Assembly: GCF_001905465.1 (NCBI RefSeq)
Contig: NZ_LISX01000002.1
Span: 202,740 to 247,308 of the forward strand
Source: Kitasatospora sp. CB01950
Lineage (GTDB): Bacteria > Actinomycetota > Actinomycetes > Streptomycetales > Streptomycetaceae
DNA length: 44,569 bases
Reading direction: 5' to 3'
In this document: positions 21,758 through 28,674 of the stretch, in pieces
Layout of the letters: every line of letters begins with the position of its first letter
Position numbering within the stretch: position 1 is the stretch's first letter
The notes under the pieces: model-generated
Told to the model about the DNA's origin: nothing
The model's input: the letters and a program-made list of their open reading frames with translations, nothing else
The model's database searches: none
Made by a program: the position numbers and the translations under genes

Positions 21758-23809
21758 ATGACCACCCCCGAGGAGAGCCCGGCCCCGGCCTCCGAGCAGC
21801 ACGCCGGTACCGTCGCCGCCCTCGCCGAAGCGATCCGCGCGGTCGGCAAGGGCGGCGCCGACGGCGCTCCCGCCGCCGAGCAGCACGCCGACGGCCCGAC
21901 CGCCGGCGGCCCGACTGCTGACGGCCCGACCGCCGACGCCCAGCGGCAGGCCGCGCTCGCCGCCGTCGCCGAGGTGCTGGCGGTCGGCGGCGCGCCCGCG
22001 CAGCTCGCCCCCGTTGCGGTCGCCGAGCTCGGCGAGGGCGCGGCCGGCCTGCTGCGCGCGGACCCGTGGGCGGTGCTCTCGCTGCCCGGCGTCCGTCCCG
22101 AGCACGCCGACGGCTTCGCCCGCGGCCTGCTCGGCGCCGAGGCGCAGCCCGGCGACCCGCGGCGCGCCCAGGCGCTGGTGACGTGGCTGATGGAACAGGC
22201 CGCGCTGCGCGGGCACTCCGCGCAGGAGCTCGCCACGGTCTCCGAGGCGCTGCGCGCCCAGCACGTCCCCGACCCGGCGAGCGCGCTCCAGGCGGTGCTG
22301 GAGGACGGGCGGGTGATGCCGTTCCAGGAGGAGCTGCCGATGCCGCCCGGCAGCCACGACGAGGACGAGGAGCCGCCCGTCCGCACCCTGCTCGCGCTGG
22401 AGCGCCTGGCGCTGGCGGAGGAGAGCCTCGGCGAGGGCCTGGTCCGGCTGCTGTCGACCTTCGTGCCGGGCGAGGACGTTCAGGATTCTGACGGTTCCTC
22501 GGACGGGGACTCCTCGGACGAGGACGCGGAGGAGGCGGAGGCCTCGGACGAGGACGCGGGGGCTTCGGGCGAGGCTGCGGAGGCTTCGGACGAGGCCGTC
22601 GCGGCGTCCGAGGAGCCCCCCGTCCAGCCCGGCCCAGCCGCGTGGGAGGCGGCGGCCGCGGCTGCGCCGTCCCGCTCGGCGCAGGAGCTGGTACGTACCG
22701 TCGCCGGGTCCGGTCTGGTGCTGCACACCGGTGGCGAGGCGGCCCGCGCCGAGCCGGCCGCGCTGCTGCACGCCGCCGCCGGGCTCGGTCTGCGGGCCCG
22801 GGCGGCGACCTGGACCGGGCAGGGCCGCGACGCGCTGGCCGCGCTGCTCCCGGAGGGCTCCCCCGCTGCCGGGCGGATCGGCACCCTGGCCGAGCTGCTG
22901 TACGGCGCCGAGCTGCCGCGGGCGGTGGACGGCACCCTGCCGCTGGACGTGCTGGTGGTGCTGGACGCGCCGCTGCTGGACGTGGAGACCGCCGCCACCC
23001 TGCTGGAGGCGCTCGCGGACGGCACCCGGCTGGTGCTGTCCGGCGACCCGGGCGGCCTGTGGTCGGCCGGTCCGGGCCGGTTCTTCGCCGACCTGCTGGC
23101 GGCGAAGGCCTGCCCGACGGTGGCGTCCCGCACCCCGGACTTCGGGCCGATCGGCGAGCTGGTCTCGGGTGTCGGCATCGGCGAACTCCAGCCGGTGGAC
23201 GCCCCGGACAAGGAGGTGGTGATCCTCACCGCCAAGGACGGCGGCGAGGCCGTGCACCGCGCCGTGCAGCTGCTGACCGACTCCGTCCCGCGCGCCCTGT
23301 CGATCCCGTCCGAGCAGACCGTGCTGCTGACGCCGGGCCACGCCGGGCCGGCCGGTACGCGGGCGCTGAACGCCGCCGCGAAGGCGAAGTTGAACCCCGG
23401 GCCGGGCCGCTTCGGCGGCTTCGACCCGGGCGACCGGGTGGTGCACTCCCCCGCGCTGGGCGTCAATCTGCCCGGGCGGGTGCTGGACGGCGATGCGCAG
23501 GGCCTGCACCTGGAGTTGGCCGACGGCGGGCGGCTCACGCTCACCCCGCAGCAGGCCGGGAAGCTCCGCCACGGCTGGGCGGTGACGGCCCACCAGGCGG
23601 TCGGCCGGCGCTGGCCGGCGGTGGTCGTGGTGCTGCCGGAGGACGCGGCCGGGCAGCTGACCCGGCAGTGGGTGTACACGGCGTTCGGCCGGGCCGAGCG
23701 GCACCTGTCGGTGGTCCACGCGGCCGGCCCCGCGCTCGCCCGGGCGGTCGCCGAGCGCCCGGCGACGCCGCGCACCACCCGCCTGCGGTCGCTCCTGGCC
23801 GACCAGTAG
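21758..23809 (+). CDS. RecD2-like helix-hairpin-helix protein, probably without ATPase activity
   Basis: A 683-aa protein starting at the ATG at 21758 (GAAGGAG upstream). An N-terminal helix-hairpin-helix-like part, LRADPWAVLSLPGVRPEHAD (near residue 100), is typical of RecD2/TraA helicases. A long acidic Glu/Asp/Ser linker covers about residues 240-300. The C-terminal part keeps the order of a superfamily I helicase: VLVVLDAPLLDVETAATLLE where Walker B is expected, and WAVTAHQAVGRRWPAVVVVL (motif V/VI region), then QWVYTAFGRAERHLSVV. The Walker A GxGKT motif is missing; the position reads SGLVLHTGGEAARAE. It is likely a DNA-binding protein descended from a helicase. A strong terminator follows. 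Confidence 0.82.
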   Translation: MTTPEESPAPASEQHAGTVAALAEAIRAVGKGGADGAPAAEQHADGPTAGGPTADGPTADAQRQAALAAVAEVLAVGGAPAQLAPVAVAELGEGAAGLLRADPWAVLSLPGVRPEHADGFARGLLGAEAQPGDPRRAQALVTWLMEQAALRGHSAQELATVSEALRAQHVPDPASALQAVLEDGRVMPFQEELPMPPGSHDEDEEPPVRTLLALERLALAEESLGEGLVRLLSTFVPGEDVQDSDGSSDGDSSDEDAEEAEASDEDAGASGEAAEASDEAVAASEEPPVQPGPAAWEAAAAAAPSRSAQELVRTVAGSGLVLHTGGEAARAEPAALLHAAAGLGLRARAATWTGQGRDALAALLPEGSPAAGRIGTLAELLYGAELPRAVDGTLPLDVLVVLDAPLLDVETAATLLEALADGTRLVLSGDPGGLWSAGPGRFFADLLAAKACPTVASRTPDFGPIGELVSGVGIGELQPVDAPDKEVVILTAKDGGEAVHRAVQLLTDSVPRALSIPSEQTVLLTPGHAGPAGTRALNAAAKAKLNPGPGRFGGFDPGDRVVHSPALGVNLPGRVLDGDAQGLHLELADGGRLTLTPQQAGKLRHGWAVTAHQAVGRRWPAVVVVLPEDAAGQLTRQWVYTAFGRAERHLSVVHAAGPALARAVAERPATPRTTRLRSLLADQ

Positions 23810-23833
23810 GAGCCAGGCGGGCGGCAAACGGGC

Positions 23834-23874
23834 AAGGGCCCGGGACGACGCGGGTTGCGTCGTCCCGGGCCCTT
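23834..23874. terminator. Perfect 18-bp bidirectional hairpin terminator
   Basis: AAGGGCCCGGGACGACGC faces its exact complement across a 5-nt loop. It lies between the convergent RecD-like gene and the 200-aa gene, with A and T residues at both ends, so it can serve both strands. Confidence 0.9.
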
Positions 23875-23911
23875 CGCGTCGGCGTTCCCGGATCGGGCGG
23901 GGTGGGTCGGG

Positions 23912-24514
23912 TCAGTCGTCCAGTTCGTCGTCGTAGACCTCGCTGACGTCGAAGCGGCAGATCAGCAGCTCCGGGTCGGCGCCGTCGAACGGCTCGGGCA
24001 GCCACTCGCCGGGGTCGGTCGGTTCGGTGGCCGACACCCACAGCGTGGAGTCGCCCTCCTCCAGGCCGAACTCCTCGGCCCGGGCGGCGATTTCGTCCGG
24101 CTCGTACTCGCCGAACAGCACGCCGATCGCCGCGGTCATCTCGGCCTCGCCGCCCCCGCCGGGGGTGAGCCCCTCGTCGACCCGTTCGGCCTGGGCCCGC
24201 AGGCGCTTCGGGTCGGTGATCAGGTAGTCGCGGCGGATCAACACGCTGATCGCCTCGGGCTGTTCGGGGCCCTGGTAGCCCGTCCCGGTCTCGTCGCCCG
24301 GGATCTCGAAGGGGGTGACTTCGTCGTAGACCTCGTACAGGATCTGGTCGTAGGCAATGGCGGCCGCCGCAAGCTCCTCGTACGCGTGGACGACGACCGG
24401 ATCGCCGGGCTCGGTCGAGCTGGAGACGGCCTGCAGGTGGCGGTCAATGGCGGCCTTGACCGCCTCTGCGGCGGCCCGTACCTCGGTGATGGTCAGCTGC
24501 GCGGCATCAGACAT
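23912..24514 (-). CDS. Conserved hypothetical acidic protein, 200 aa
   Basis: It starts MSDAAQLTITEVRAAAEAVK from the ATG at 24514. Helical N-terminal half (AIDRHLQAVSSSTEPGDPVV, then AYEELAAAAIAYDQILYEVY); the second half has EPDEIAARAEEFGLEEGDST and ends in a very acidic tail (SEVYDDELDD). Soluble, with no catalytic motif that I can see. Proteins with the AYDxILYEVYDEVTPFE pattern are, to my knowledge, conserved and uncharacterised in streptomycetes. It shares the bidirectional terminator with the RecD-like gene. Confidence 0.83.
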   Translation of the reverse strand: MSDAAQLTITEVRAAAEAVKAAIDRHLQAVSSSTEPGDPVVVHAYEELAAAAIAYDQILYEVYDEVTPFEIPGDETGTGYQGPEQPEAISVLIRRDYLITDPKRLRAQAERVDEGLTPGGGGEAEMTAAIGVLFGEYEPDEIAARAEEFGLEEGDSTLWVSATEPTDPGEWLPEPFDGADPELLICRFDVSEVYDDELDD

Positions 24515-24843
24515 GGTGCAGACGCTATCCCCACCCGACGGCAACACGCACAGCGGTTGTCACCTACAGCCGTGAAAAGCGGGCAAGTTCACCCTCGATG
24601 TCCGTTCCGCACCTTTCCGTCACCCCCAATTGCCCGGGCCTGCGGCCCGTTCGCCGGTGCGTGCCGGGGACGCGTCGGCGCGGCTCGGGGCGGGTATCCG
24701 TACCGAAAGGGAAAACTGATTGACGCTCAGCTCCGCACCCGGGAAGGCTCGTCCTGTCGCCCGGCAGCGGATCGGACCCGAACCGGCCACCGGTCGACGG
24801 CGCGCCGTAGGCTTGCAGGCAGCACAGCAGCGGAGGAGAAGTC
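24515..24843. other. Intergenic stretch between divergent genes
   Basis: About 330 bp holding the promoters of the 200-aa gene (minus) and DUF5703 gene (plus). The purine-rich GGAGGAG at its right end is the ribosome-binding site of the latter. No other gene, repeat or clear promoter box is visible. Confidence 0.5.
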
Positions 24844-25056
24844 TTGATCCCTACCAAACCGGTCCGGCTTCCGGAGTACGAGTACCAGTCGCTTCGTCTG
24901 CCGCGCGGCACCTCCCGCAACGCCGCGCGCCAACTGCTCACCGACCACGCCGAGTACGGGCAGTGGGAGCTGGACCGACTCCGGCTGTACCCCGACGGCA
25001 GTCGGACGGTCCGACTGAAGCGGCGCATCATCCGGCAGGTCCGCTCCACCTGGTAG
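24844..25056 (+). CDS. DUF5703 family protein
   Basis: A 70-aa basic protein. The pattern PEYEYQSLRLPRGTSRNAAR followed by LLTDHAEYGQWELDRLRLYP and DGSRTVRLKRRIIR is characteristic of the DUF5703 family of actinobacteria. The start is a TTG at 24844 with GGAGGAG at good spacing; no ATG or GTG offers a better choice. Function unknown. A perfect hairpin follows 10 bp after the stop, so it is a single-gene transcript. Confidence 0.88.
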   Translation: MIPTKPVRLPEYEYQSLRLPRGTSRNAARQLLTDHAEYGQWELDRLRLYPDGSRTVRLKRRIIRQVRSTW

Positions 25057-25065
25057 CGCGCATGC

Positions 25066-25115
25066 CCGCGCCCGGGCCGCCCCCCGCGTGAAGCGGTGGG
25101 GCGGCCCGGGCGCGG
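25066..25115. terminator. Perfect 18-bp hairpin terminator
   Basis: CCGCGCCCGGGCCGCCCC and its exact complement enclose a 14-nt loop, between DUF5703 (plus) and the long chaplin (minus); it can act on both. Confidence 0.85.
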
Positions 25116-25159
25116 TGCTTTCCGGCCTCGGTGGAGGTCGGGTCCGGGCCGGTCCGGGC

Positions 25160-26068
25160 TCAGCGTCGGGCGAGGGCGCGGGAGCGGCGGTACAGGACGC
25201 CGCCTCCGAGCATCAGCAGCAGGCCGGCCGGGGCGAGGATCTCCAGGCCGTCCGCGCCGGTGGAGGCCAGCTGCCGGTCCGAGGTGTCAGCGGCGGAGTG
25301 CACTCCGGCGACCTGGGGGGCCGGGGTGGAGGCCTGGCCGCCGACCGGGACGACGGTGCGCTCCGTCCCCGGCGGAGTGACCGGCGGAGTGACGGGAGGC
25401 GTGACCGGCGGGGTCACCGGCGGGCACTCGCCGCCCGGCGGGGTGCACCCGGGCGGGGGCGTCTCGACGACCGGGACGGGCGGCTGGTGCGGCGTGACGT
25501 GGTTGTCGCAGTTGTTGCCGAACGCCGGGTTGAGCAGGCTGATCACGTCGATGGTGTTGCCGCACGCGTTGACCGGCACGTCGACCGGGGCCTGCGCCTG
25601 GTTGCCGGAGATCACGCCCGGCGAGTTGCTGGCCGTGCCGCCTGCCGTGGCGCCGCCGCCCGTCACGGACGAGCCGCCGCCCGCCGTGCCGGTCGGACCG
25701 GAGCCGGTGGAGCCGGAACCACCGGTGTGGGAGCCGCCCGGGTGGGAGCCGCCGGTGTGGGAGCCGCCCGTGCCGGAGCCACCGGTGCCGGTGGAGCTCG
25801 GGGTGGTGCCGGCCGGGCGCGACGGGCTGAGGTTCGCGCAGTTGTTGCCGTACGCCGGGTTGAGCAGGCCGATCACGTTGATGGTGTTGCCGCACGCGTT
25901 CACGGGGAGCTCCACAGGGACCTGCACCGCGTTGCCCGAGCCGACGCCCGGCGAGTTCGCGGCCACGCCGTGAGCGTCGGCGGTCGCGTGGGCGTAGCCC
26001 GCGGTCGAGGCCAGCACGCTGCCGGTGGCCATGGCCGTGAGGAGGCCTTTCCTGGCGACCTGTCGCAT
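25160..26068 (-). CDS. Long chaplin with two chaplin domains and LAxTG sorting signal
   Basis: A 302-aa secreted surface protein. Signal peptide at residues 1-30 (MRQVARKGLLTAMATGSVLA...). Two hydrophobic chaplin domains of about 40 aa each, both with the paired Cys of the fold: NACGNTINVIGLLNPAYGNN (near 55) and NACGNTIDVISLLNPAFGNN (near 165). Between and after them are Gly/Thr/Ser/His-rich (TGGSH repeats) and Pro/Thr-rich (PPVTPPVTPP) linkers. The C-terminus has LASTG, a hydrophobic helix and RRSRALARR, which is the class E sortase arrangement. Long chaplins are attached to the cell wall and help form the amyloid-like hydrophobic layer of aerial hyphae. The start is the ATG at 26068. Confidence 0.95.
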   Translation of the reverse strand: MRQVARKGLLTAMATGSVLASTAGYAHATADAHGVAANSPGVGSGNAVQVPVELPVNACGNTINVIGLLNPAYGNNCANLSPSRPAGTTPSSTGTGGSGTGGSHTGGSHPGGSHTGGSGSTGSGPTGTAGGGSSVTGGGATAGGTASNSPGVISGNQAQAPVDVPVNACGNTIDVISLLNPAFGNNCDNHVTPHQPPVPVVETPPPGCTPPGGECPPVTPPVTPPVTPPVTPPGTERTVVPVGGQASTPAPQVAGVHSAADTSDRQLASTGADGLEILAPAGLLLMLGGGVLYRRSRALARR

Positions 26069-26330
26069 TGACTCCCCTTGTTTCCTTGTCCGATGGACAG
26101 ATGAACCGACTTCCGATGACTTCCGCATTCCGCGAGCCGGGACCGCTCATCAATCCGATAGTCGGAATTCCGTGCCGCGATTGCGGCAGCACTACGTTCA
26201 ACGACCCCTGGTGGTGAAGGTTGAGCCAGTTGCAGTCAGTTCATCCGATCGGGTGAGGTCTGCGGTATTCCGGGAACCACGACGTTCACCCGTACGGGAA
26301 AGCCACCGGGGAACCGCCGCAGACATGCGT
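26069..26330. other. Promoter region of the long chaplin
   Basis: About 260 bp between the long chaplin start and the terminator of the short chaplin. It must carry the long chaplin's promoter. It is less GC-rich than its surroundings (ttccgatgacttccgcattccg and similar). No -35/-10 pair is convincing, which fits a sigma factor other than the housekeeping one, but this is not shown. Confidence 0.4.
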
Positions 26331-26365
26331 GCGCCCCCGCACGGCCAACGGCCGTACGGGGGCGC
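26331..26365 (-). terminator. Hairpin terminator after the short chaplin
   Basis: GCGCCCCCGCACGGCC pairs with GGCCGTACGGGGGCGC (one mismatch) across a 3-nt loop, 17 bp past the stop of the minus-strand short chaplin gene. Confidence 0.75.
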
Positions 26366-26382
26366 CGGATTCGGGGAATCCG

Positions 26383-26625
26383 TCAGAAGTTGGCGCAGCT
26401 GTTGCCGAACGCCGGGTTGAGCAGGCCGATCACGCTGATCGTGTTGCCGCAGACGTTGACGGGGACGTGCACCGGGATCTGGATCAGGTTGCCGGAGAGC
26501 ACACCCGGGGAGCCGACGGCGGAACCCTCCGCCTGCGCGCCGCCGTGCGCCGAGGCGACACCCGCGCCGGCGAGCAGCAGACCACCGGTGGCGGCGGCGA
26601 CGGCAGCGATCTTCTTGGCCTTCAT
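26383..26625 (-). CDS. Short chaplin (secreted amyloid-forming protein)
   Basis: An 80-aa secreted protein. It has a signal peptide (MKAKKIAAVAAATGGLLLAG, cleaved after ASA) and one chaplin domain: AVGSPGVLSGNLIQIPVHVP, then NVCGNTISVIGLLNPAFGNS and CANF. The two Cys would form the usual disulfide. AGGAGG lies 6-7 nt before the ATG at 26625. It has no sorting signal, so it would assemble on the surface beside the long chaplin. The arrangement of a short chaplin upstream of a long one on the same strand is familiar from streptomycetes; a terminator separates them. Confidence 0.95.
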   Translation of the reverse strand: MKAKKIAAVAAATGGLLLAGAGVASAHGGAQAEGSAVGSPGVLSGNLIQIPVHVPVNVCGNTISVIGLLNPAFGNSCANF

Positions 26626-26816
26626 CTGTTCTGTTCCTCCTGGTCGATTCCAGCCCGTTCCCCCGGGCTGCACACGGATGAACGAAGGCCCGGCACCCGG
26701 GATGCGGGGCCGGGCCGACATTCACCCGTTGAAGTGATCAAGCGAACAGCTGATCGGCATCTCTCACGCTCGACTGCTTCTCATATTTCCTGGATGTGCG
26801 GATTTCCTCTCGGATC

Positions 26817-26921
26817 TCGGGCGAGGCGGTCGCGCGCGAGGCGGTCTCGGGCCGGGCCGTGTCGGGCTGGGCCGTGTCGGGCGTGACCGTCTCGGGCGGG
26901 CCGGTCTCAGGCGAGGTCGAT
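26817..26921. repeat. Seven-unit 15-bp tandem repeat at the end of the M20 peptidase gene
   Basis: Successive 15-bp units of the form TCGGGC(G/C)(A/G/T)GGC(G/C)GTC run from 26817, with the last unit containing the stop codon of the peptidase gene. Units differ at two to four positions. Read on the plus strand they would give a pentapeptide repeat such as VSGxA, but no start or stop signals support a gene. Confidence 0.75.
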
Positions 26922-28229
26922 GAACCGGTCCAGCACCCGGACGCCGAACTTCAGGCCGTCCACCGGCACCCGCTCGTCCACGCCGTGGAACATGCCGGCG
27001 AAGTCCAGCTCCGGCGGCAGCTGGAGCGGCGCGAAGCCGAAGCAGCGGATACCCAGGTCCTGGAAGGACTTGGCGTCGGTGCCGCCGGACAGGCAGTACG
27101 GGACGGCCCGGGCGATCGGGTCCTCGGCGCGCAGCGCGGTCTGCATGGCCTCGACCAGCTTGCCGTCGAAGCTGGTCTCCAGCGCCTTGTCGTAGTGCAG
27201 GCTCTCCCGCTTGACGCGCGGGCCGAGGACGCTGTCCAGCTCGGCCAGGAACTCCTCCTCGTAGCCGGGCAGGAAGCGGCCGTCCACGTGCGCGGTGGCC
27301 TGGCCGGGGATGACGTTCACCTTGTAGCCGGCGCCGAGCATGGTCGGCTGGGCGGTGTTGCGCAGGGTGGTGCCGATCATCTTGGCGATGCCGCCGAGCA
27401 CCCGGAGCGTCTCGTCCATGTTCTCGGGGTCGAGCGGGACGCCGAGGGCGTCCGAGAGCTCGTCGAGGAACGCCCGGACGGTCTTGGTGATCCGCAGCGG
27501 GAACTGGTGCCGGCCGAGCCGGGCCACCGCCTCGCACAGCTCGGTGATCGCGTTGTCGTCGTTCTCCATCGAGCCGTGCCCGGCGCGGCCCTCGACGGTC
27601 AGGCGCATCCAGTGCATGCCCTTCTCCGCCGTCTCGATCAGGTACAGCCGGGCCTGGTCGTTGACGGTGAAGGAGAAGCCGCCGACCTCGCCGATCGCCT
27701 CGGTGACGCCCTCGAACAGCTCGGGGTGACGGTCCACCAGGAACCGGGCGCCGTAGGTGCCGCCGGCCTCCTCGTCCGCGAGGAACGCCAGCACCAGGTC
27801 GCGCGGGGGCTTGCGGCCGGTGCGCAGGCGGTCGCGGACCACGGCGAGGGTCATCGCGTCCATGTCCTTCATGTCGACCGCGCCGCGACCCCACACGCAG
27901 CCGTCGGCGATCTCGCCCGAGAACGGGTGGATCGTCCAGTCGTCGGCGTTGGCCGGCACCACGTCGGTGTGGCCGTGGATCAGCAGGCCGGGCCGCGAAC
28001 GGTCCTCGCCCTCGATCCGCACCACGGTGGAGGCGCGGCCCTTCGCCGACTCGAAGATCTGCGGCTCCAGCCCGAACTCGGCGAGCTGCTCGGCGACGTA
28101 CTCTGCCGCCTTCCGCTCCCCCGGGCCCGAGCCGTCCCCGTAATTACTGGTGTCGATACGGATCAGGTCACGGCAGATCTCGGCGACCTCCGACTCGGCC
28201 GTCACCGCGCGCTCGCTGCCCACACTCAT
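26907..28229 (-). CDS. M20/M25/M40 family metallo-hydrolase
   Basis: A 440-aa dinuclear zinc peptidase or amidohydrolase. Metal ligands are visible: His in GLLIHGHTDVVPA (near residue 80), Asp in WGRGAVDMKDMDAM (near 112), the catalytic Glu with the next ligand in FLADEEAGGTYGA (near 146) and His in the C-terminal GMFHGVDERV (near 420). The dimerisation domain starts around GMHWMRLTVEGRAGHGSMEN (near 200). The ATG at 28229 follows GGTGGGAG; a GTG three codons earlier is possible. It is common and conserved in streptomycetes. It lies next to the tRNA-Leu gene; a link to the PKS-NRPS beyond it is not shown. Confidence 0.94.
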   Translation of the reverse strand: MSVGSERAVTAESEVAEICRDLIRIDTSNYGDGSGPGERKAAEYVAEQLAEFGLEPQIFESAKGRASTVVRIEGEDRSRPGLLIHGHTDVVPANADDWTIHPFSGEIADGCVWGRGAVDMKDMDAMTLAVVRDRLRTGRKPPRDLVLAFLADEEAGGTYGARFLVDRHPELFEGVTEAIGEVGGFSFTVNDQARLYLIETAEKGMHWMRLTVEGRAGHGSMENDDNAITELCEAVARLGRHQFPLRITKTVRAFLDELSDALGVPLDPENMDETLRVLGGIAKMIGTTLRNTAQPTMLGAGYKVNVIPGQATAHVDGRFLPGYEEEFLAELDSVLGPRVKRESLHYDKALETSFDGKLVEAMQTALRAEDPIARAVPYCLSGGTDAKSFQDLGIRCFGFAPLQLPPELDFAGMFHGVDERVPVDGLKFGVRVLDRFIDLA

Positions 28230-28402
28230 CGCTCCCACCTAACCTCGGCCCGCCCGGCGCGGCTGCGGCCCGCGCCGCCCCGGCCCGGCCGGGAGCCGCG
28301 GGCGCCATTCCGCCATCCTCCCCCAGCACCCGCCGCACCCCAAGGGCCCGCCCCCCTCCACCCCACGCTTTCGAAGCCCGCCGCCACCCCGCCGCCCCGG
28401 TT

Positions 28403-28432
28403 TTGGGTCTACCAGGCGATCTTTGCTACTGT
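28403..28432 (+). promoter_or_regulatory. Probable promoter of tRNA-Leu
   Basis: TTGGGT (28403-28408) and TACTGT (28427-28432) are spaced 18 bp apart, about 45 bp before the tRNA, in an AT-richer patch. They match the housekeeping pattern loosely. Confidence 0.4.
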
Positions 28433-28477
28433 TGTCCATGTCAGCGCGGGACAACAACCCGCAAAGACACAACACCC

Positions 28478-28565
28478 GTCCGGGTGGCGGAATGGCAGAC
28501 GCGCTAGCTTGAGGTGCTAGTGCCCTTTATCGGGCGTGGGGGTTCAAGTCCCCCCTCGGACACCA
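28478..28565 (+). tRNA. tRNA-Leu (anticodon GAG)
   Basis: A class II tRNA of 88 nt including an encoded CCA. The acceptor stem is GTCCGGG with CTCGGAC, and the D-arm region starts TGGCGGAATGGCAGACG. The anticodon arm is CTAGC-TTGAGGT-GCTAG, giving anticodon GAG. There is a long variable arm (TGCCCTTTATCGGGCG), and the T-arm is GGGGGTTCAAGTCCCCC. A hairpin with a T-run follows directly. It borders the 3' end of the PKS-NRPS operon. Confidence 0.97.
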
Positions 28566-28569
28566 GACG

Positions 28570-28597
28570 AAAGACCCCAGGTTCTCCTGGGGTCTTT
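28570..28597 (+). terminator. Terminator of tRNA-Leu
   Basis: AAAGACCCCAGG pairs with CCTGGGGTCTTT around a TTCT loop, starting 5 bp after the tRNA and followed by T residues: a classical intrinsic terminator. Confidence 0.92.
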
Positions 28598-28633
28598 TGC
28601 GTTTCCGGTGTGCTTCCGGGGTGGAGTGGGTGG

Positions 28634-28661
28634 AGCGGCATCCCCCGCGGGGGATGCCGCT
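28634..28661 (-). terminator. Terminator of the PKS-NRPS operon
   Basis: AGCGGCATCCCCCG and its exact complement form an uninterrupted palindrome 14 bp after the stop of the NRPS gene. Confidence 0.75.
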
Positions 28662-28674
28662 GCGGGTGTGGGTG

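Noticed and set aside
25380..25420. Possible CRISPR-like or regulatory short repeats in the long chaplin gene
   Set aside because: They code for the Pro/Thr linker (PPVT repeats) of the protein, with no spacers of unique sequence.
26907..28229. M20 peptidase as a self-resistance target of the predicted aminopeptidase inhibitor
   Set aside because: The gene lies beyond the tRNA and two terminators, and is common in streptomycetes that lack such a cluster; proximity alone is not evidence.
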